Below are positions 17,344 through 25,838 of a stretch of DNA of 64,000 nt, in pieces (the first letter of the stretch is position 1; each line of letters opens with the position of its first letter). The stretch covers positions 4,650,001-4,714,000 of the forward strand of contig NZ_CP107958.1 of assembly GCF_036075115.1 (NCBI RefSeq), read 5' to 3'. The notes under the pieces were generated by a model, which did not search any database, was not told the origin of the DNA, and was given only the letters and a program-made list of their open reading frames with translations. The position numbers were made by a program, and so were the translations under genes. Source of the DNA: Streptomyces sp. NBC_00377. GTDB lineage: Bacteria > Actinomycetota > Actinomycetes > Streptomycetales > Streptomycetaceae.

Positions 17344-17440
17344 GGCGACAGGCGACAGGCGAAGGCGACAGGCGAAGGCGACAGGCGACAGGCGACAGGC
17401 GACAGGCGACGGGCGACGGGCGACGGGCGACGGGCGACAG
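17344..17440. repeat. Heptanucleotide tandem repeat (GGCGACA/GGCGACG)
   Basis: About 97 bases of a 7-bp unit. The first part is mainly GGCGACA interrupted by GGCGA-A variants; the last units are GGCGACG. It lies in the 285-base gap between a plus-strand hypothetical gene and the 3' end of the arsO-like gene. The unit length is not a multiple of three, so length changes would shift all frames. No gene crosses it. Confidence 0.9.
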
Positions 17441-17500
17441 CCAGAACGTCCGACTGCGCGCCACGGCCGACAGCCGGACGTGCCGCCGCGCGCGACTCGG

Positions 17501-18934
17501 TCACGAGCCGCAGCAGCCGCCGGCCTGGTTCTGCGCGTCCGACTCGACAGGCGGAGCGACACCGATCTCGACGAGAGCGAAAGCGGGAGCGAAAGCGGGA
17601 GCAGGAGCGGAAGTGGGAGTCGGCGCGCAGCAGCCTCCGGCCTCCTGGTCGGCCTCGGGGGCGTCGACAAGGCCGGCGCCACCGCATACGCCGGTCTCGG
17701 GCAGGGTGAGTTCGACGCGGTCGGCGGATTCCAGGTCGCCCGCGATCGCGGCGGCGACGGACCGGACCTGCTCGTAGCCGGTCATCGCCAGGAAGGTCGG
17801 GGCGCGGCCGTAGGACTTCATCCCGACCAGGTGGATGCCCTGTTCAGGGTGGGACAACTCGCGGTGGCCGTGCGGGCGGACGGTGCCGCACGAGTGCTGG
17901 TTGGGGTCGATCAGCGGTGCCAGCTCGACCGGGGCTTGAAGGCGCTCGTCCAGGTGCAGACGGACCTCGGAGAGGAAGGACAGGTCGGGGCGGAACCCGG
18001 TCAGCACGATCACCTCGTCCACCGGCTCCAGCCGTCGGCCGTCCTCGGCGACCAGGACCAGCCGACCGCTGCCGTCGCGCTCGATGGCCTCGGTGCCGAA
18101 GCCCGTGACCGCGTCGGCGTAACCGTCGTCCACCGCGGCCTTCGCCGCCAGGCCCAGAGCGCCTCGGGCGGGTAGCTGGTCGCCCGTGCCGCCGCCGAAG
18201 GTGGAACCGGAGATGCCGCGGCGCAGGACCCACACCGCCTTCGTGCCCGTGCCGTCCTCGGACTCGGCGAGGTCGGCCAGACAAGCGAGTGCGGTGAAGG
18301 CGGACGCTCCGGAGCCGACGACCGCTGTGCGCTTGCCTGCGTGGCGGGCCCGGACGACGGGGTCCTTCAGGTCGGGCACCTGGTAGGTGACGCGGTCGGC
18401 CGCCGCCTTCTCACCGAGCGCGGGCAGCCCGTCGGCACCGGCCGGGGAGGGCGTGGCCCAGGTGCCGGACGCGTCGATGACCGCGCGGGCGAAGATCCGT
18501 TCCTCGCGGCCATCGGCGTGGGCGAGGTGCACGACGAAGGGCTGGGCGTCGCGGTCGGCGTCGACGACGCGATCGCGGCCGGTCCGCGAAACGCCGGTCA
18601 CGGTCACGCCGAAGCGGACACGCTCGCCGAGGACTTCGGCGAGGGGCGCCAGGTACCGAACCGCCCAGTCGCCGCCCGACGGGTACGCCGCGGGGTCGGG
18701 CCTGGTCCACCCGGTCGTGGCAAGCAGCTTCTCGGCGGTCGGGTCGACCACCTCCCCCCAGGTGGAGAACAGCTTCACGTGCGCCCACTCCCGCACCGCC
18801 GCCCCTGCGACCGGACCGGTCTCCAGCACCAGGGGCTCGAGGTTCTGGTCGAGGAGGTGGGCGGCGGCGGCAAGACCGACGGGACCCGCTCCGACGACGA
18901 TGACGGGCAGCTCGGTCAGGGCGGGCGCGTTCAC
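17501..18934 (-). CDS. FAD/NAD(P)-binding flavoprotein monooxygenase, ArsO-like
   Basis: 477-aa cytoplasmic flavoprotein with two dinucleotide-binding folds: FAD motif VVGAGPVGLAAAAHL (residues 13-27) and a second at VVGSGASAFTAL (about 205). The family includes flavin-dependent monooxygenases; those next to arsR are usually called ArsO. The C-terminal about 50 residues carry VCGGAG, GGCCAP and GGCCGS, paired cysteines that could bind a thiophilic metalloid or serve as a redox tail. The GTG at 18934 has AAGGAGT upstream. It diverges from an arsR gene with shared operator-like repeats. Reaction and substrate are unproven. Confidence 0.82.
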   Translation of the reverse strand: MNAPALTELPVIVVGAGPVGLAAAAHLLDQNLEPLVLETGPVAGAAVREWAHVKLFSTWGEVVDPTAEKLLATTGWTRPDPAAYPSGGDWAVRYLAPLAEVLGERVRFGVTVTGVSRTGRDRVVDADRDAQPFVVHLAHADGREERIFARAVIDASGTWATPSPAGADGLPALGEKAAADRVTYQVPDLKDPVVRARHAGKRTAVVGSGASAFTALACLADLAESEDGTGTKAVWVLRRGISGSTFGGGTGDQLPARGALGLAAKAAVDDGYADAVTGFGTEAIERDGSGRLVLVAEDGRRLEPVDEVIVLTGFRPDLSFLSEVRLHLDERLQAPVELAPLIDPNQHSCGTVRPHGHRELSHPEQGIHLVGMKSYGRAPTFLAMTGYEQVRSVAAAIAGDLESADRVELTLPETGVCGGAGLVDAPEADQEAGGCCAPTPTSAPAPAFAPAFALVEIGVAPPVESDAQNQAGGCCGS

Positions 18935-18996
18935 GGCGACTCCTTGCTTGTTTCGACATCCGTCGATGGCTTGCGCAGCCCAGCATGGCGCCTGCA

Positions 18997-19027
18997 TTGA
19001 CAATCGTCAACATAGACATTCATCGAA
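18997..19027. promoter_or_regulatory. Operator-like motif on the arsO side of the ars intergenic region
   Basis: Contains the short palindrome TTGAC-AATC-GTCAA (18997-19010) directly followed by CATAGACATTCATCGAA (19011-19027). The latter matches 13 of 17 positions with CATAGACGTATGTCGAA at 19139-19155 in front of arsR. Two related copies, one near each divergent start, are what a shared ArsR operator would look like. Confidence 0.6.
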
Positions 19028-19123
19028 ACTGCGAGGTCTTCCCGCCGGGTACGGTTCCTCGCCCGGCGGCGGCCACCACCCGGCCGCCGACCCTAATGTC
19101 GCCGAGCGCCCTCACCCACCTGC

Positions 19124-19155
19124 TTCGACATGTGTATACATAGACGTATGTCGAA
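19124..19155. promoter_or_regulatory. Inverted repeat over the arsR start: probable ArsR operator
   Basis: TTCGACAT (19124-19131) and ATGTCGAA (19148-19155) form an 8-bp inverted repeat with 16 bases between the arms. The right arm includes the arsR start codon at 19148. Position and symmetry fit autorepression by ArsR, released by arsenite or a similar ligand. Confidence 0.65.
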
Positions 19156-19519
19156 CATCGAGGCGTTGCCGCTGGTGCCGGCCCCGGAGGCCACCGAGGG
19201 TGTGGTGCCGTGCTGCCCGCCGCTCACCGAGCGCCCGCTGACGGCCGAGGAGGCCGAACGGACCGCCGCGATGTTCAAGGCGCTCGGAGACCCGGTGCGG
19301 CTTCGGCTGTTCTCACTGGTCGCCTCGCACGAGGGCGGAGAGGCGTGCGTGTGCGACATCTCCGACGTCGGCGTCTCCCAGCCGACCGTCTCCCACCACC
19401 TGAAGAAGCTCAAGACCGCCGGTCTGCTCACCTCCGAGCGCCGTGGCACATGGGTGTACTACCGGGTGGAGCCGTCGGTGGTGACCGCCATGGGGCAGAT
19501 GCTCGGTTCCCTGGAATAA
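19148..19519 (+). CDS. arsR: ArsR/SmtB family transcriptional repressor
   Basis: 123-aa winged-helix metalloregulator. The dimerisation/DNA-binding core has FKALGDPVRLRLFSLV, the metal-site motif EACVCDISD matching the classic CxC arsenite site of ArsR, recognition helix SQPTVSHHLKKLKTAGLL, and wing RRGTWVYYRV. An extra CC pair occurs near the N terminus (VVPCCPPL). The ATG at 19148 was chosen over a start six codons earlier that would sit inside the operator. It is divergent from the ArsO-like gene, which it probably controls together with itself. No arsenite pump or arsenate reductase is present in the window. Confidence 0.92.
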   Translation: MSNIEALPLVPAPEATEGVVPCCPPLTERPLTAEEAERTAAMFKALGDPVRLRLFSLVASHEGGEACVCDISDVGVSQPTVSHHLKKLKTAGLLTSERRGTWVYYRVEPSVVTAMGQMLGSLE

Positions 19520-19698
19520 GCCGCTGGAACGGACCGCGAGAACGGCGCAGACAGAAAGTGAACTGCAAGCAGGCGGTGGTGATCGGCGGTCAGCTACCGG
19601 GCGGGAGGCTGTGAAGATGCTCGCGGAGCCGCCGGAGAGCCCGATCGCCGGCCGGCCGCAGGCCGTCCACCGCCGTGGGTGTGAACCGGTGATGTCAA

Positions 19699-19729
19699 AA
19701 GACCCCCGGACCGATGGTCCGGGGGTCTT
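19699..19729 (+). terminator. Bidirectional terminator beside tRNA-Ile
   Basis: Perfect 14-bp stem AAGACCCCCGGACC with its complement around a 3-base loop. It ends just before the 3' end of the minus-strand tRNA-Ile gene and can stop transcription from both sides. Confidence 0.9.
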
Positions 19730-19734
19730 CTGGC

Positions 19735-19811
19735 TGGTGGGGCTAACAGGATTTGAACCTGTGGCCTCATCCTTATCAGGGATGCGCTCTAACCAACTGA
19801 GCTATAGCCCC
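19735..19811 (-). tRNA. tRNA-Ile (anticodon GAT)
   Basis: 77-nt tRNA including an encoded CCA end. The acceptor stem is GGGGCTA with TAGCCCC, the D arm AGCTCAGTTGGTTAGAGC, the anticodon arm CATCC-CTGATAA-GGATG with GAT, and the T arm CAGGTTCAAATCCTG. It lies downstream of the DUF3566/gyrA unit on the same strand. Confidence 0.97.
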
Positions 19812-19934
19812 GCCGCGCTCTGCGGTGTGTGTCCCGCGCGCTGACTCCTGAAGATTAGCGCACGACGTGGGCAGTCCCAAAATCGATAGTCGCGGGACGC
19901 ACAGCAGGGTTTGGAACCGCTACGACGGCACAGG

Positions 19935-20726
19935 TCACTCGTCCTCGGCGAGCGTCAGCTCGACACCGCCGACGAAGCCCGCGGAGAGGTTGTAGATGAA
20001 CGCGCCAAGGGTCGCGAGGGCGGTCGCGAGGACGACGTCGATGACCGCGATGATCGACGTGAACATCAGGACGTGGGGGAGCGACAGGAACGACTGGAGG
20101 TCGAAGCCGTTCGACTCGTTGGAGCCGGTCGCCTCCGAGATCGTCCCGCCGACCGTCGAGAAGACGCCCATCGCGTCCATGACCATCCACAGCACGGCGG
20201 CTGCGATGATCGTGCAGATGCCCAACGCGATGGAGAGCAGGAAGCTGACCTTCATCACCGACCAGGGGTCGGCCTTCGACACCCGCAGGCGCGCCTTGCG
20301 CACGCGGGGCGTGGTGCGGGCCCCGGTGCGCGGCCGTCGTACGGTGCCGGCCGCGGCCTGCGCCGGAGGCGCCTGCGTCGGGTAGGCCTGCGGCGGGTGG
20401 TAGGGCCCGGCGGGCTGCTGCGGCGGCTGCCGCTCACCGGGAAGCGGCGACGCCTCCTGCTTGGCCTGCGTGCCTCGGGTTTCCGTCACGGTTCCCCCCT
20501 GGGATCCCTTCGAGCCCTGTGTGTCGGCCGGGGACGAGGGCGAGTCGGCCGCTGCCGGCCTGATGGCCTTCAGCTGGGTCGTGTGCGTGTCCGCCGCACG
20601 CCCGTCGGCATCCCCTGCGCCCCGCGCGTCGGTCGTACGCGCGTCCCCCGCCGACGCGGCGGAGCCACGGCCGCCGCCGTTCTTACCCGTACCGGCAGAC
20701 GTACCGGCGCCCGTGGCTCCGCTCAC
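19935..20726 (-). CDS. DUF3566 domain membrane protein
   Basis: 263-aa protein: the first half is disordered (Gly, Ala, Pro, Thr, Gln). The C-terminal DUF3566 domain (from about residue 150, RLRVSKADPWSVMKVSFLLS) has two membrane helices (about 165-190 and 225-250) and an acidic end VELTLAEDE. The GTG at 20726 has GAGGAGTGAG upstream. It follows gyrA by 16 bases and is surely in the gyrBA operon, as in many actinobacteria (M. tuberculosis Rv0007 is the counterpart from memory). Its function is unknown; division or origin-membrane roles have been guessed from location only. Confidence 0.92.
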   Translation of the reverse strand: MSGATGAGTSAGTGKNGGGRGSAASAGDARTTDARGAGDADGRAADTHTTQLKAIRPAAADSPSSPADTQGSKGSQGGTVTETRGTQAKQEASPLPGERQPPQQPAGPYHPPQAYPTQAPPAQAAAGTVRRPRTGARTTPRVRKARLRVSKADPWSVMKVSFLLSIALGICTIIAAAVLWMVMDAMGVFSTVGGTISEATGSNESNGFDLQSFLSLPHVLMFTSIIAVIDVVLATALATLGAFIYNLSAGFVGGVELTLAEDE

Positions 20727-20742
20727 GTTGACTCACTCCTCG

Positions 20743-23337
20743 CTACTCGGACGCGGGCGACTCACCCTCGTCCGTGCCGGTGGTCGTGGCTGCCTCGGCG
20801 GTCTCGTCCACGGCGTCCTCGCCGTCGACCTCCTCCGCCTCGCGCCCCGCCTCGGCGTTACGTGCGATACCGACGACGGCATCGCGCTTGCCCAGGTTGA
20901 TCAGTTGGACGCCCATGGTGTCACGGCCCGTCTCCCTGACCTCGTTGACTCGCGTACGAATCACACCGCCGGACAGCGTGATGGCGAGGATCTCGTCGGT
21001 CTCCTCGACCACCAGCGCGCCGACGAGAGAACCGCGGTCCTCGACGATCTTGGCGGCCTTGATACCGAGGCCGCCGCGACCCTGGACGCGGTACTCGTCG
21101 ACGGCGGTGCGCTTCGCGTACCCGCCGTCTGTGGCAGTGAACACGAACGTACCGGGTCGAACAACATTCATCGAGAGCAGCTGGTCTCCCTCACGGAAGC
21201 TCATGCCCTTGACACCCGAGGTGGCACGGCCCATGGGCCGCAGGGATTCGTCCGTGGCGGTGAACCTGATCGACTGTGCCTTCTTGCTGATCAGAAGCAG
21301 ATCGTCGTCGGCCGAGACAAGTTCGGCTCCGATCAGTTCGTCGTCGGAACCGTCCTCCGTCTCACGGAGGTTGATCGCGATGACACCACCGGCACGCGGC
21401 GAATCGTAATCCTTCAGAGGCGTCTTCTTGACCAGGCCGCCCTTGGTGGCCAGGACCAGGTACGGCGCCGCCTCGTAGTCGCGGATCGCGAGGATCTCGG
21501 CGATCGCCTCGTCCGGCTGGAAGGCCAGCAGGTTCGCCACGTGCTGTCCACGCGCGTCACGGCCGGCGTCGGGCAGCTCGTACGCCTTCGCCCGGTACAC
21601 GCGGCCCTTGTTGGTGAAGAACAGCAGCCAGTGGTGCGTGGTGGAGACGAAGAAGTGGTCGACGATGTCGTCCTCCTTCAGCTTCGCCCCGCGCACCCCC
21701 TTGCCGCCGCGCTTCTGGGAGCGGTAGTCGTCCGTCTTCGTGCGCTTCACGTAGCCACCGCGCGAGATGGTGACGACGATGTCCTCCTCGGCGATCAGGT
21801 CCTCGATGGACATGTCACCGTCGTAGGGCACCAGCATCGTCTTGCGGTCGTCGCCGTACTTCTCGACGATCGCGGCCAGTTCCTCGCTCACGATGCCGCG
21901 CTGGCGGACCGGCGAGGACAGGATCTCGTTGTACTCGGTGATCTTCGCCTGGAGTTCGTCGTGCTCCTGGACGATCTTCTGGCGCTCCAGGGCGGCCAGT
22001 CGGCGCAGCTGCATCTCGAGGATGGCGTTGGCCTGGATCTCGTCGATCTCCAGGAGCTGCATCAGGCCCGTGCGCGCGATGTCGACGGTGTCGCTGCGCC
22101 GGATCAGCGCGATGACCTCGTCGATGGCGTCCAGGGCCTTCAGCAGGCCGCGCAGGATGTGCGCCCGCTCCTCGGCCTTGCGCAGCCTGAAGCGCGTCCG
22201 GCGGACGATGACCTCGATCTGGTGCGTCACCCAGTGGCGGATGAACGCGTCCAGCGACAGGGTGCGCGGCACACCGTCGACCAGGGCCAGCATGTTGGCG
22301 CCGAAGTTCGACTGGAGGTCGGTGTGCTTGTAGAGGTTGTTGAGGACGACCTTGGCGACCGCGTCCCGCTTGAGGACGATGACCAGGCGCTGGCCCGTAC
22401 GCGACGACGTCTCGTCACGGACGTCCGCGATGCCGCCGATCTTGCCGTCCTTCACCAGGTCGGCGATCTTCTGCGCGAGGTTGTCCGGGTTCACCTGGAA
22501 CGGCAGCTCCGTGACCACCAGGCACTGGCGGTTCTGGATCTCCTCGACCTCGACGACCGCGCGCATCGTGATGGAGCCGCGGCCCGTGCGGTACGCCTCC
22601 TCGATGCCCTTGCGGCCGACGACGAGAGCGCCGGTCGGGAAGTCGGGGCCCTTGATGCGCTCGAGGAGGGCGTCCAGCAGCTCCTCGTGCGAGGCGTCCG
22701 GGTTCTCCAGGTACCACTGGGCGCCCGACGCGACCTCACGCAGGTTGTGCGACGGGATGTTGGTCGCCATACCGACCGCGATACCGGCCGAACCGTTGAT
22801 CAGCAGGTTCGGGAAACGGGCCGGCAGGACAGTCGGCTCCTGGGAGCGGCCGTCGTAGTTGTCGGTGAAGTCGACGGTCTCCTCGTCGATGTCACGGACC
22901 ATCTCCATGGACAGCGGCATCATCTTGCACTCGGTGTACCGCATCGCGGCCGCCGGGTCGTTGCCGGGAGAGCCGAAGTTGCCGTTCGAGTCCACCAGCG
23001 GCATCCGCATCGACCACGGCTGCGCGAGGCGGACCAGCGCGTCGTAGATCGAGGAGTCGCCGTGCGGGTGGTAGTTGCCCATGACGTCGCCGACGACGCG
23101 GGCACACTTGTAGAAGCCCTTCTCGGGCCGGTAGCCACCGTCGTACATGGCGTACAGGACGCGGCGGTGGACGGGCTTGAGGCCGTCCCGGACGTCCGGC
23201 AACGCGCGGGAGACGATGACGGACATCGCGTAGTCGAGGTACGAGCGCTGCATCTCCGTCTCGAGCCCGACGGGCTCGATGCGCATCACGACGTCGCCGC
23301 CCTCTTCAGGGGTGACGGGAGTGTTCTCGTCGGTCAT
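20743..23337 (-). CDS. gyrA: DNA gyrase subunit A
   Basis: 864-aa breakage-reunion subunit of gyrase, which introduces negative supercoils with GyrB. The winged-helix/tower region holds the catalytic tyrosine (Tyr134 in AAAMRYTECK). The quinolone-determining region HPHGDSSIYD has the sensitive-type serine (95) and aspartate (99). The C-terminal half is the beta-pinwheel with repeated GGY(V/A)KRT blades and a GyrA-box-like QRGGKG near residue 545. The acidic tail ends the protein. The ATG at 23337 follows AAAGGATTC. It lies 42 bases after gyrB on the same strand. Confidence 0.99.
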   Translation of the reverse strand: MTDENTPVTPEEGGDVVMRIEPVGLETEMQRSYLDYAMSVIVSRALPDVRDGLKPVHRRVLYAMYDGGYRPEKGFYKCARVVGDVMGNYHPHGDSSIYDALVRLAQPWSMRMPLVDSNGNFGSPGNDPAAAMRYTECKMMPLSMEMVRDIDEETVDFTDNYDGRSQEPTVLPARFPNLLINGSAGIAVGMATNIPSHNLREVASGAQWYLENPDASHEELLDALLERIKGPDFPTGALVVGRKGIEEAYRTGRGSITMRAVVEVEEIQNRQCLVVTELPFQVNPDNLAQKIADLVKDGKIGGIADVRDETSSRTGQRLVIVLKRDAVAKVVLNNLYKHTDLQSNFGANMLALVDGVPRTLSLDAFIRHWVTHQIEVIVRRTRFRLRKAEERAHILRGLLKALDAIDEVIALIRRSDTVDIARTGLMQLLEIDEIQANAILEMQLRRLAALERQKIVQEHDELQAKITEYNEILSSPVRQRGIVSEELAAIVEKYGDDRKTMLVPYDGDMSIEDLIAEEDIVVTISRGGYVKRTKTDDYRSQKRGGKGVRGAKLKEDDIVDHFFVSTTHHWLLFFTNKGRVYRAKAYELPDAGRDARGQHVANLLAFQPDEAIAEILAIRDYEAAPYLVLATKGGLVKKTPLKDYDSPRAGGVIAINLRETEDGSDDELIGAELVSADDDLLLISKKAQSIRFTATDESLRPMGRATSGVKGMSFREGDQLLSMNVVRPGTFVFTATDGGYAKRTAVDEYRVQGRGGLGIKAAKIVEDRGSLVGALVVEETDEILAITLSGGVIRTRVNEVRETGRDTMGVQLINLGKRDAVVGIARNAEAGREAEEVDGEDAVDETAEAATTTGTDEGESPASE

Positions 23338-23379
23338 TGCTGGTGAGAATCCTTTCTGGTGCGGTCAGCTGAGACCGAC

Positions 23380-25440
23380 TCAGATGTCGAGGAACCGGAC
23401 GTCCTTGGCGTTGCGCTGGATGAACGCGCGACGCGCTTCGACGTCCTCGCCCATCAGGACCGAGAACAGGTCGTCGGCCTGGGCGGCGTCGTCGAGGGTG
23501 ACCTGGCCGAGGACGCGGTGCTCCTGGTCCATGGTCGTGATGCGCAGCTCCTCGGCGTTCATCTCACCGAGGCCCTTGAAGCGCTGGATCGAGTCCTCGC
23601 GCACGCGCTTGCCGCGCTGGCGGCCCATCTCGAGCAGCGCGTCGCGCTCACGGTCGGAGTACGCGTACTCGATGTCCTCCCGGCCCCACTTGATCTTGTA
23701 GAGCGGAGGGCGGGACAGGAACACGTGCCCGGCCTCGACCAGCGGCCGCATGAAACGGAACAGGAAGGTCAGCAGCAGGGTATTGATGTGCTGGCCGTCG
23801 ACATCGGCGTCCGCCATCAGAATGATCTTGTGATAGCGGAGCTTGGAGATATCGAAGTCCTCGTGCACACCGGTGCCGAAGGCGGAGATCAGCGCCTGGA
23901 TCTCCTGGTTCTGAAGGATCTTGTCGATCCGCGCCTTCTCGACGTTGAGGATCTTGCCGCGGATCGGGAGGATCGCCTGGTACTGCGGGTTGCGGCCCGA
24001 CTTGGCCGAGCCGCCGGCGGAGTCACCCTCGACGATGAAGATCTCGCACTTGATGGGGTCGTTCGACTGGCAGTCGGACAGCTTGCCCGGCAGGGACGCC
24101 GACTCCAGCAGACCCTTGCGGCGGGTCAGGTCGCGGGCCTTGCGGGCCGCCACGCGCGCGGTGGCCGCCTGGATGCCCTTGCGGACGATGTCCGCCGCCT
24201 CCACCGGGTTGCGGTCCAGCCAGTCGTTGAGGTGCTCGTAGACCGCCTTCTGGACGAAGGTCTTCGCCTCCGTGTTGCCCAGCTTGGTCTTCGTCTGACC
24301 CTCGAACTGCGGCTCGCTCAGCTTCACGGAGATGATCGCGGTCAGACCCTCGCGGATGTCGTCACCCGTGAGGTTGTCGTCCTTCTCCCGCAGCAGCTTC
24401 TTGTCGCGCGCGTACTTGTTGACCAGGTTCGTCAACGCCGCGCGGAAGCCCTCCTCGTGCGTGCCGCCCTCGTGCGTGTGGATGATGTTGGCGAAGGAGT
24501 ACACGCCCTCGGTGTAACCGCTGTTCCACTGCATGGCGACCTCGAGGGAGAGACTCTTCTCCTTGTCCTCCGCCTCCAGATCGATCACCGTCGGGTGCAC
24601 CGCTTCCCCCTTGCGGGAGTTGAGGTACTTCACGAAGTCGACGATGCCGCCCTCGTAGTGGTACGTGACAATCTTGACCTCGGCCTTCTCGTCCGCACCC
24701 GCCTCGTCCGCCCCGGCGGTGGCCTTGGCCGACTCGCGCTCGTCGGTGAGCTTGATCGTCAGGCCCTTGTTGAGGAACGCCATCTCCTGGAAACGCCGCG
24801 AGAGCGTCTCGAAGGAGTACTCCGTGGTCTCGAAGATGTCGGCGTCGGCCCAGAAGGTGACCGACGTGCCCGTCTCGTCCGTGGCCTCGTGCTTGACGAG
24901 CGGGGCCGTGGGGACGCCCATCTTGTAGTCCTGCGTCCAGCGGTGGCCGTCGGTCCTGACCTCGACCGCGACCTTGCTCGACAGGGCGTTCACGACCGAG
25001 ACGCCGACGCCGTGCAGACCGCCGGAGACCGCGTAACCGCCGCCGCCGAACTTGCCTCCCGCGTGCAGCACGGTCAGCACGACCTCGAGGGCCGGCTTGC
25101 CCTCGGACGCCACGATGCCCACCGGGATACCGCGGCCGTTGTCGATGACACGGACGCCGCCGTCGGCCAGGATCGTCACGTCGATGGTGTCCGCGTGCCC
25201 GGCCAGCGCCTCGTCGACCGAGTTGTCGACGACCTCGTACACGAGGTGGTGCAGGCCGCGCTCACCGGTGGAGCCGATGTACATACCGGGTCGCTTGCGG
25301 ACCGCGTCCAGACCCTCGAGGACGGTAATGGCGCTGGCGTCGTACGAGGCGGTGACCTCGCTGCTCGAGGCACTTGCCTCGCCGTTCGCGCCGGCGTCGG
25401 TGGACGGGATGTTCTCGTTGGGGTTGCCGGAATCGGCCAC
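23380..25440 (-). CDS. gyrB: DNA gyrase subunit B
   Basis: 686-aa ATPase subunit of gyrase. The GHKL ATPase domain shows EVVDNSVDEAL and DNGRGIPVG; the transducer follows; the TOPRIM domain around residue 465 shows EGDSAGGSAKSGR and later DADVDGQHI; the C terminus ends DVRFLDI. The GTG at 25440 (VADSGNPNENIPS) is chosen. The frame runs 40 codons further upstream, but that part is low-quality leader and would make an abnormally long N terminus. It is the first gene of gyrB-gyrA-DUF3566. The operon is probably supercoiling-controlled in this genus, though no such element is evident here. Confidence 0.98.
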   Translation of the reverse strand: MADSGNPNENIPSTDAGANGEASASSSEVTASYDASAITVLEGLDAVRKRPGMYIGSTGERGLHHLVYEVVDNSVDEALAGHADTIDVTILADGGVRVIDNGRGIPVGIVASEGKPALEVVLTVLHAGGKFGGGGYAVSGGLHGVGVSVVNALSSKVAVEVRTDGHRWTQDYKMGVPTAPLVKHEATDETGTSVTFWADADIFETTEYSFETLSRRFQEMAFLNKGLTIKLTDERESAKATAGADEAGADEKAEVKIVTYHYEGGIVDFVKYLNSRKGEAVHPTVIDLEAEDKEKSLSLEVAMQWNSGYTEGVYSFANIIHTHEGGTHEEGFRAALTNLVNKYARDKKLLREKDDNLTGDDIREGLTAIISVKLSEPQFEGQTKTKLGNTEAKTFVQKAVYEHLNDWLDRNPVEAADIVRKGIQAATARVAARKARDLTRRKGLLESASLPGKLSDCQSNDPIKCEIFIVEGDSAGGSAKSGRNPQYQAILPIRGKILNVEKARIDKILQNQEIQALISAFGTGVHEDFDISKLRYHKIILMADADVDGQHINTLLLTFLFRFMRPLVEAGHVFLSRPPLYKIKWGREDIEYAYSDRERDALLEMGRQRGKRVREDSIQRFKGLGEMNAEELRITTMDQEHRVLGQVTLDDAAQADDLFSVLMGEDVEARRAFIQRNAKDVRFLDI

Positions 25441-25838
25441 GAAGCGCCCTTTCTGGCACAGCACCAGCCAGGCTCGTCGGCAGGTTGCCGGAGCGGCTGC
25501 GGCATGTTGCGTTGGTAAGCCTTGATCAGCGTTGCTCGACTTCTCCCGGGCGGTCCCCACGTTCGGGGCGGGATTGGCTTCCAGTCTACCGGTAGCACTG
25601 ACACTGATGGGGGTTTGCCGGTACCTGAGTCCGCATGTGCCGCCCTCAACCGGTCTCTTCCGGGTCCCGATATGCGGAAGGGGGCTTCAGGAGGCTCACG
25701 GAGGCACTCAGCGCTTCGGGGTGTCAACCCTTGGCTACTTGGGAGTCAGGTCCGGATTCGCACCCGCACGCGGGCACACGACACGAAGGCCGGGCGGTCT
25801 CCAGAGATCCGTCCCGGCCTTTCTACGCGTGACACACG
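25441..25838. other. Spacer between gyrB start and dciA stop
   Basis: 398 bases that should hold the gyrB promoter and leader. A 10-bp palindrome CTACCGGTAG sits at 25586-25595. A terminator for the upstream recF/dciA unit lies at 25785-25822. Open frames across this stretch look like non-coding artefacts. Confidence 0.5.
25785..25822 (-). terminator. Terminator after dciA
   Basis: GAAGGCCGGG pairs with CCCGGCCTTT (10 bp, one wobble) around an 18-base loop, 17 bases beyond the dciA stop. Confidence 0.7.

Noticed and set aside
17344..17440. Tandem repeat considered as a CRISPR array
   Set aside because: Units are contiguous 7-mers without unique spacers and no cas gene is near.
11152..19811. 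Island integrated between tRNA-Ala and tRNA-Ile
   Set aside because: No integrase and no direct repeat of a tRNA 3' end was found; most genes inside look like ordinary Streptomyces core genes. Only the 16.7-19.5 kb part is kept as a candidate variable pocket.
19611..19844. 77-codon plus-strand open frame with the phrase GLTGFEPVASSLSGM
   Set aside because: It is a translation across a terminator and the antisense of tRNA-Ile, a common false protein in databases.
20461..23346. 961-codon plus-strand frame opposite gyrA
   Set aside because: Mirror frame of gyrA with Arg/His/Asp/Val bias; overlaps the whole gene and lacks any domain.
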